Assembly (NCBI GenBank): GCA_023390705.1
Contig: JAEWCI010000480.1
Coordinates: forward strand, 1-10,271
DNA length: 10,271 nucleotides
Direction: 5' to 3'
DNA from: Pseudomonadota bacterium
GTDB taxonomy: Bacteria; Pseudomonadota; Alphaproteobacteria; Acetobacterales; Acetobacteraceae
The notes under the pieces were generated by a model. The model saw only the letters and a list, made by a program, of their open reading frames with translations, ran no database searches and was not told the DNA's origin. Made by a program: the position numbers and the translations under genes. Below are positions 6,853 to 10,271 of the stretch, in pieces. Numbering within the stretch: the stretch's first letter is position 1; the number at the start of each line of letters is the position of its first letter.

Positions 6853-7722
6853 CTATGCCCCTTGGGCGCGTTCGGCGGCGATGGCGGCGGTGCGCTTCAG
6901 CAGCACGCCGGCGACCTTGGTGCGGTAGGCAACGGTGCCGCGCTTGTCGTCGATCGGGCGGCAGGCGGCCCGGCAGGCGGCGGCTGCCGCTTCCAGCGCG
7001 GCATCCTCGAGCTTCGAGCCGATCAGCGCCTTCGCGGCGTCCTCGACCAGCAGCACGGTCGGCGCCACCGCGCCCAGCCCGACCCGGGCGGCCGTGACGG
7101 TGCCGTTGGAGAGGGTGAGGCTGACCCCGCAGCCGACCACGGCGATGTCCATCTCGGTGCGCGGGATCATGCGCAGATAGGCGTCGCCCGAGCCCTTCGG
7201 CCGCGGCGGCAGGGTGAAGCTGACCAGGATCTCGCCCGGCGCCAGGTTGGTGCGGCCCGGCCCGGCCGGCACCTTTTCCACCGGCAACTCGCGCCGGCCG
7301 TTCGGGCCCTGGATGGTGACGACGGCACCGGCCGCCACCATGGCCGGCACGCTGTCGGCCGCGGGGGAGCCGTGGCACAGGTTGCCACCCGGCGAAGCGC
7401 GGCCCTGCACCTGGGTGGAACCGATCAGGTTCACCGCCTCCAGCACGCCCGGCCAGACCTGGCCGAAGCGCGGGTGCTCCTCTAGTTCCGCGCCGGAAAT
7501 TGCGGCGCCGATGCGGAAGCCGCCCTCGGGCGTTTCCTCCACGCTGGTCAGCTCGGCGATCTTCTTGATGTCGATGATCGTGCCAGGGCGCACCGCGCCA
7601 TTGCGCATCTGCACGAGCAGGTCGGTCCCACCCGCGAGGATGCGAGCGGCCCCCTGGGCCGCGGCAAAGGCACCGACCGCTTCGTCGAGCGTTCGTGGCG
7701 CCAGGTATCGTATATCCGTCAT
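6853..7722 (-). CDS. FAD-binding (medium) subunit of a xanthine dehydrogenase-family enzyme
   Basis: A 289-residue FAD subunit of the CoxM/HcrB type, of usual length and the first gene of the operon. The N-terminal FAD domain has LAGGTDLLVQMRNG (residues 29-42), the pyrophosphate-binding loop, and GRASPGGNLCHGSPAADSVP (107-126), the second FAD motif. The C-terminal CO dehydrogenase flavoprotein domain ends with AYRTKVAGVLLKR (265-277). It takes electrons from the 2Fe-2S subunit and hands them to an unknown acceptor (quinone, NAD or oxygen). I chose ATG at 7722 (MTDIRYLAPRTLDEA) because a strong ribosome site lies 8 bases upstream at 7731-7739. A start 8 codons earlier at 7746 would place the ribosome site inside the gene. 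An inverted repeat lies in the leader at 7742-7765. Confidence 0.94.
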   Translation of the reverse strand: MTDIRYLAPRTLDEAVGAFAAAQGAARILAGGTDLLVQMRNGAVRPGTIIDIKKIAELTSVEETPEGGFRIGAAISGAELEEHPRFGQVWPGVLEAVNLIGSTQVQGRASPGGNLCHGSPAADSVPAMVAAGAVVTIQGPNGRRELPVEKVPAGPGRTNLAPGEILVSFTLPPRPKGSGDAYLRMIPRTEMDIAVVGCGVSLTLSNGTVTAARVGLGAVAPTVLLVEDAAKALIGSKLEDAALEAAAAACRAACRPIDDKRGTVAYRTKVAGVLLKRTAAIAAERAQGA

Positions 7723-7730
7723 GATCAATT

Positions 7731-7739
7731 CCCCTCCCC
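7731..7739 (-). promoter_or_regulatory. ribosome binding site fixing the FAD subunit start
   Basis: GGGGAGGGG on the minus strand ends 8 bases before the ATG at 7722. This favours that start over the in-frame one at 7746, which would swallow the site. Confidence 0.75.
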
Positions 7740-7741
7740 GG

Positions 7742-7765
7742 AGCATCCCGGAAGCTCGGGATGCT
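7742..7765 (-). repeat. inverted repeat in the leader of the molybdo-flavoenzyme operon
   Basis: Perfect 9-bp arms, AGCATCCCG (7742-7750) and CGGGATGCT (7757-7765), surround a 6-base loop. The repeat lies 2 bases upstream of the ribosome site of the first gene, on the 5' side of the operon. As DNA it could be an operator; as RNA it would be a leader hairpin next to the ribosome site. Neither role is shown. Confidence 0.6.
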
Positions 7766-7890
7766 GCCCCTGGTCAGGCGCACAGGGTATGGTGAAGCTA
7801 CGTTGGCAAGGGGGGCCAGAATAGCCCCTTTGTAAGCGCCAGTCGCCCCGCGCGGGCAAAAGCCCCGCCGGAAGGCTGCCGACGGCGCCA

Positions 7891-7916
7891 GGCGGAGCCG
7901 CGCCTTGGGCTCCGCC
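7891..7916. repeat. inverted repeat in the divergent intergenic region
   Basis: Perfect 9-bp arms, GGCGGAGCC (7891-7899) and GGCTCCGCC (7908-7916), surround an 8-base loop. No T-run follows on either strand, so it is not a classical intrinsic terminator. It may be an operator or simply GC-rich secondary structure. Confidence 0.45.
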
Positions 7917-8062
7917 CGTGGTATCCCGGGCACCGTCGCCCCCTTTGGCCGGCAATGGCGCCGCGCCGGGTTTCCCGGAGAAGGCCATGGCGGCCCGGCC
8001 GCGCCGCAGCCTGCCGGGAGGGGCCGCGCTTCCGGCCGAATCGGCCGCAGACGGCCGCGAAA

Positions 8063-8088
8063 AGAACCCCTGCTGCATGGAAGGCGTT
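8063..8088 (+). promoter_or_regulatory. candidate EcfG-type general stress promoter for the DUF892 operon
   Basis: AGAAC at 8063-8067, a 17-base spacer, then CGTT at 8085-8088. The alphaproteobacterial general stress sigma factor EcfG recognises GGAAC-N16/17-cGTT, so only the first base differs. It lies on the right strand. Transcription would start near 8095 and give a leader of about 85 bases. DUF892 genes are often stress-induced, which fits. One short imperfect match in GC-rich DNA could be chance. Confidence 0.4.
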
Positions 8089-8163
8089 CAGGGCCGGCCT
8101 GGGATGGCGGGAGGCGCATGCCAGGGCCCGGTCCGGCGCGCCGCCCGGCTTCCCTCCATCATC

Positions 8164-8170
8164 AAGGGAG
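8164..8170 (+). promoter_or_regulatory. ribosome binding site fixing the DUF892 start
   Basis: AAGGGAG lies 8 bases before the ATG at 8179. It selects that start although the frame is open upstream to 7918, where the translation has no family resemblance. Confidence 0.75.
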
Positions 8171-8178
8171 AGATCCTG

Positions 8179-8682
8179 ATGGGCCTGTTCTCAAAATCCA
8201 TCAACAACCTTGACGATCTTTTCGTGCACATGCTGCAGGACATCTACTACGCCGAGCAGCAGATCGCGAAGAACCTGCCGAAGATGATCGAGAAGGCGAC
8301 CGATCCGCAGCTCAAGCACGGCCTCCAGCAGCATCTGACCGAGACGCAGGGCCAAATCACCCGGCTTGAGCAGGTGTTCCGGATGCACGGCCATGCCGTG
8401 CGGGGCACGACCTGCGACGCGATGGATGGCATCCTTGAGGAAGCGAAGGACATCCTCGGCGTCGCCAACGACAACGACGTGATTGACGCGGCGATCATCT
8501 CCTCGGCCCAGGCGGTCGAGCATTACGAGATCACCCGCTACGGCACGCTGGTCGCCTTCGCGAAGCAGCTTGGCCGCGAGGATTGCGCCACCGTGCTGCA
8601 GCAGACCCTGGATGAGGAGCATGCGGCCGACAGGATGCTTTCCTCCGTCGCCGAAGGCCGTGTGAACCGCAAGGCCGCCTGA
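8179..8682 (+). CDS. DUF892 (YciE/YciF) ferritin-like stress protein
   Basis: A 167-residue protein of the DUF892/YciE-YciF ferritin-like family, of usual length. It should fold as a four-helix bundle with a di-iron-like site. Helix 1 carries LDDLFVHMLQDIYYAEQQ (residues 11-28), with the conserved D-x-Y-x-AE. Helix 2 carries HLTETQGQITRLEQVF (52-67). Helix 3 carries QAVEHYEITRYGTL (111-124), and helix 4 carries TLDEEHAADRML (143-154). The glutamates and histidines in these segments (for example Glu26, Glu55, Glu114, Glu146, His148) are candidate metal ligands. The biochemical role of the family is not settled; members are linked to osmotic, oxidative and stationary-phase stress in enterobacteria and alphaproteobacteria. 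It probably acts in the cytoplasm. A candidate EcfG promoter lies upstream, and the TVP38-like gene follows after 38 bases, probably in the same transcript. Confidence 0.93.
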   Translation: MGLFSKSINNLDDLFVHMLQDIYYAEQQIAKNLPKMIEKATDPQLKHGLQQHLTETQGQITRLEQVFRMHGHAVRGTTCDAMDGILEEAKDILGVANDNDVIDAAIISSAQAVEHYEITRYGTLVAFAKQLGREDCATVLQQTLDEEHAADRMLSSVAEGRVNRKAA

Positions 8683-8709
8683 CGCTCCCTGCCATTGACC
8701 GAGGGCGGT

Positions 8710-8714
8710 GGAGA
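8710..8714 (+). promoter_or_regulatory. ribosome binding site fixing a GTG start
   Basis: GGAGA lies 6 bases before the GTG at 8721. It supports this non-ATG start for the TVP38-like gene; no ATG occurs in this frame until the middle of the protein. Confidence 0.65.
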
Positions 8715-8720
8715 ATCCCG

Positions 8721-9518
8721 GTGAAACCTGCCGGTTCCCCTCCGGCGTCCGCTGCCTCTCCAGGGCCGGGCACGGGACGTGGCCGGTGGGAGGATCTGGA
8801 CCCGGCCTGCGGGCCAGGCCAGGTCCGACATTGGCTCCGGCTCTGGCCCGTGGCGCTGCTGCTGGCGGCGCTGGCAACGGTCTTCGCGCTGGGGCTGGAT
8901 GAGCAATTATCGCTCGCCGCGCTGGCGGAGCACCGCAGGGCATTGGCGGCGCTTGTCGCGGCAAGGCCGGTTCCGGCGGCACTCCTGTATGTCGGGATCT
9001 ATGCCGGGGCGATCGCCCGGGCGGTTCCGGCCGGCCCCGTGCTGACCATGACAGGCGGCCTGCTGTTCGGCCGCTGGCTCGGCACGGCGCTGGCGGCGAC
9101 CGCGGCGACGGCGGGGGCCTGCCTTCTCTTCCTCACCGTCCGCACGGCGCTGGCGCCGTTCATGGCGCGCCGGGCCGGCGGCCTGGTGGACCGGCTGCGG
9201 CCGGGGCTGGAGCGCGACGGCGCCTGGTATCTGCTGTCGCTCCGGCTGCTCCCGATCGTGCCGTATTGGCTGGGCACCATTGCCCCCGCCCTGGTCGGCA
9301 TGCGGCTGCTGCCCTTCGCCGCCGGGACGGCCTTCGGTATCCTGCCGGGAACGGTGGTCTTCGCCAGCCTGGGGGCCGGCCTCGATGACATCTTCGCGCG
9401 GGGCGAGAAACCTGACCTCTCGGCCGCCCTTTCGCCGGGGGTGCTGCTGCCGTTGCTCGGCCTTTCGGTGCTGTCGGTCCTCACCGCCTGGTGGCGCCGT
9501 CGGCGGCGCAATGACTGA
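8721..9518 (+). CDS. TVP38/TMEM64 (VTT/SNARE-associated) family inner-membrane protein
   Basis: A 265-residue membrane protein of the VTT (TVP38/TMEM64, DedA-related) family. A hydrophilic Pro/Gly-rich N terminus of about 38 residues precedes the first helix (WPVALLLAALATVFALGL, 42-59). The core includes AVPAGPVLTMTGGLLFGRWL (101-120), the re-entrant segment with the G-LFG motif, then ATAATAGACLLFLTVR (126-141). The second hallmark, YLLSLRLLPIVPYWLGTIAP (170-189), has the conserved Arg and Pro residues and is followed by FAAGTAFGILPGTVVFASLG (199-218). A last helix (241-258) and an arginine-rich tail (RRRRR, 259-263) end the protein. Relatives are thought to scramble or flip lipids in membranes, but bacterial roles vary. 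The start is GTG at 8721 with GGAGA 6 bases upstream. It lies between a DUF892 gene (38 bases upstream) and a phospholipase D-like gene (78 bases downstream), suggesting a membrane-lipid or stress role. Confidence 0.9.
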   Translation: MKPAGSPPASAASPGPGTGRGRWEDLDPACGPGQVRHWLRLWPVALLLAALATVFALGLDEQLSLAALAEHRRALAALVAARPVPAALLYVGIYAGAIARAVPAGPVLTMTGGLLFGRWLGTALAATAATAGACLLFLTVRTALAPFMARRAGGLVDRLRPGLERDGAWYLLSLRLLPIVPYWLGTIAPALVGMRLLPFAAGTAFGILPGTVVFASLGAGLDDIFARGEKPDLSAALSPGVLLPLLGLSVLSVLTAWWRRRRRND

Positions 9519-9596
9519 CCGCGCCGCGGGGCCGCGCCCGGCCGGGCGGCTCCTGGCTGCATCGTCAGGGAACCCGCGCCCGGGTGATGTGTCCTC

Positions 9597-10271
9597 ATGG
9601 GACCGAAGCAGCAGAACGGTTCCGCAAGACCCGTGTCCGATCCCATGACCCTCCGGGCAGATACCAGGCCGGCGGCCGAGGAGGCCGGCGAGGCCACGGC
9701 GCCCGGCCTGCCTCTCCTGCGGCCCGGCGAGACCTGCTGGCAGGTCTGCGAGACGCGGCGGATGGCCTTGCTCCTTGACGGTGCGGCCTATTTCGCCGCC
9801 GCGCGGGCTGCCCTGCTCCAGGCCCGGCACTCGATCCTGCTGCTGGGCTGGGACTTCGACCCGCGCACGCGCCTTCGCCCCGACGTGGCGCCGGATGAAA
9901 CCCATCCCTGGCCCGACGCCATAGGCCCCCTCCTGCACAGCCTGGCCGAGCATCGCCCGAGCCTCGACATCCGGTTGCTGGTCTGGGACATGCCGCTGCC
10001 GCTCGTCGCCACGCGGGAGGGGCGCTTCCCGCGGAGAGCGCCGGCATGGTTCCGGTCCGCCGGCAGCCGTGTCCGCTTCCGCCTGGACGATTCCCTGCCC
10101 TTCGGTGCCTGCCACCACCAGAAGGTGCTGGTGGTGGATGACGTCGTCGCCTTCTGCGGCGGCGGCGACTTCGCGGCCAACCGCTGGGACACGCCGGAGC
10201 ATCCGGACCGGGACCCCCGCCGCACCATGCCCTCCGGACAGGAGCATCCACCGCGGCACGAGGCGACGATG
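9597..10271 (+). CDS. phospholipase D-like protein, N-terminal part (runs off the window)
   Basis: An open frame of 225 codons continues past the window end without a stop. The N-terminal 40 or so residues are variable. A catalytic PLD domain follows, with MALLLDGAAYFAAARAALLQ (residues 56-75) and SILLLGWDFDPR (79-90). The first HKD motif is HQKVLVVD, with His174, Lys176 and Asp181 in the H-x-K-x4-D pattern. It is followed by GGGDFAANRWDTPEH (188-202). This matches bacterial PLD-like/cardiolipin synthase-type phosphodiesterases; a second HKD motif should lie downstream. It could transfer or hydrolyse phosphatidyl groups at the membrane. A stop codon at 9585-9587 limits the frame upstream. ATG at 9597, GTG at 9633 and ATG at 9645 are possible starts, none with a strong ribosome site, so the exact start is uncertain. 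It probably belongs to the operon of the preceding TVP38-like gene. Confidence 0.87.
   Translation, partial: MGPKQQNGSARPVSDPMTLRADTRPAAEEAGEATAPGLPLLRPGETCWQVCETRRMALLLDGAAYFAAARAALLQARHSILLLGWDFDPRTRLRPDVAPDETHPWPDAIGPLLHSLAEHRPSLDIRLLVWDMPLPLVATREGRFPRRAPAWFRSAGSRVRFRLDDSLPFGACHHQKVLVVDDVVAFCGGGDFAANRWDTPEHPDRDPRRTMPSGQEHPPRHEATM

Larger units (their letters stand above)
7723..8178. other. divergent intergenic region between the molybdo-flavoenzyme operon and the DUF892 gene
   Basis: These 456 bases separate two divergent operons and should hold both promoters. I see the ribosome site of the FAD gene, a 9-bp inverted repeat at 7742-7765, a second 9-bp inverted repeat at 7891-7916, and a candidate EcfG-type promoter at 8063-8088 facing the DUF892 gene. 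Parts (7790-7850) are less GC-rich than their surroundings, as promoters often are. I found no convincing sigma70 or sigma54 promoter for the minus-strand operon. Open frames here translate to low-complexity sequence with no family resemblance. Confidence 0.5.

Noticed and set aside
7799..7830. A sigma54-like TGGC...TTGC element on the minus strand upstream of the FAD gene
   Set aside because: The GG and GC elements are only 8 bases apart, whereas sigma54 promoters need 10. It is not a valid match.
7918..8178. An N-terminal extension of the DUF892 gene
   Set aside because: The added 87 residues are Ala/Gly/Pro/Arg-rich and absent from the family. A good ribosome site precedes the ATG at 8179.
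8907..10259. A 450-codon open frame on the minus strand opposite the TVP38 and PLD genes
   Set aside because: It is a composition shadow. The plus strand carries the VTT hallmarks and the HKD motif.

Overview
The window is very GC-rich chromosomal DNA with strong G/C bias at third codon positions. That bias opens long spurious reading frames opposite most genes. The gene content (a TSUP permease, an orphan Bug-type solute receptor, a GMC oxidoreductase, a three-part molybdenum hydroxylase, a DUF892 ferritin-like protein, TVP38 and phospholipase D-like proteins) and the protein styles suggest an aerobic alphaproteobacterium, perhaps Acetobacteraceae/Roseomonas-like. The lineage is an inference; no rRNA or marker gene is present. 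I see no mobile element, CRISPR array, tRNA or rRNA.

Layout. (1) 68-856 (+) encodes a TauE/SafE-type membrane transporter. It is followed by 518 bases (857-1374) with no convincing gene. (2) 1375-2331 (+) is a Bug-family periplasmic substrate-binding protein, and 2423-4027 (+) is a GMC-family FAD alcohol/choline dehydrogenase-like enzyme. They are probably co-transcribed and end at a hairpin (4038-4069). (3) Facing them, 7722 down to 4078 (-) is a tight operon for a xanthine dehydrogenase-family molybdo-flavoenzyme: FAD subunit, 2Fe-2S subunit, then the molybdopterin subunit. The molybdopterin subunit is interrupted by one in-frame TAA (5119-5121), giving a 412-residue N-terminal and a 344-residue C-terminal piece. 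(4) 7723-8178 is a divergent non-coding region with two inverted repeats and a candidate EcfG-type stress promoter. (5) 8179-10271 (+) holds a DUF892 ferritin-like gene, a TVP38/TMEM64 membrane protein gene and the start of a phospholipase D-like gene that runs off the window. These look like one envelope/stress operon.

How the genes may work together. The Bug receptor and GMC oxidase could take part in capture and oxidation of an organic compound, and the molybdenum hydroxylase could hydroxylate or oxidise another; no substrate can be read from the sequence. The observation most worth following is the split molybdopterin subunit. It is either a recent nonsense mutation (or a base-call error) or a working split subunit, for which nicotinate dehydrogenase NdhL/NdhM of Eubacterium barkeri is a precedent with the same gene order.
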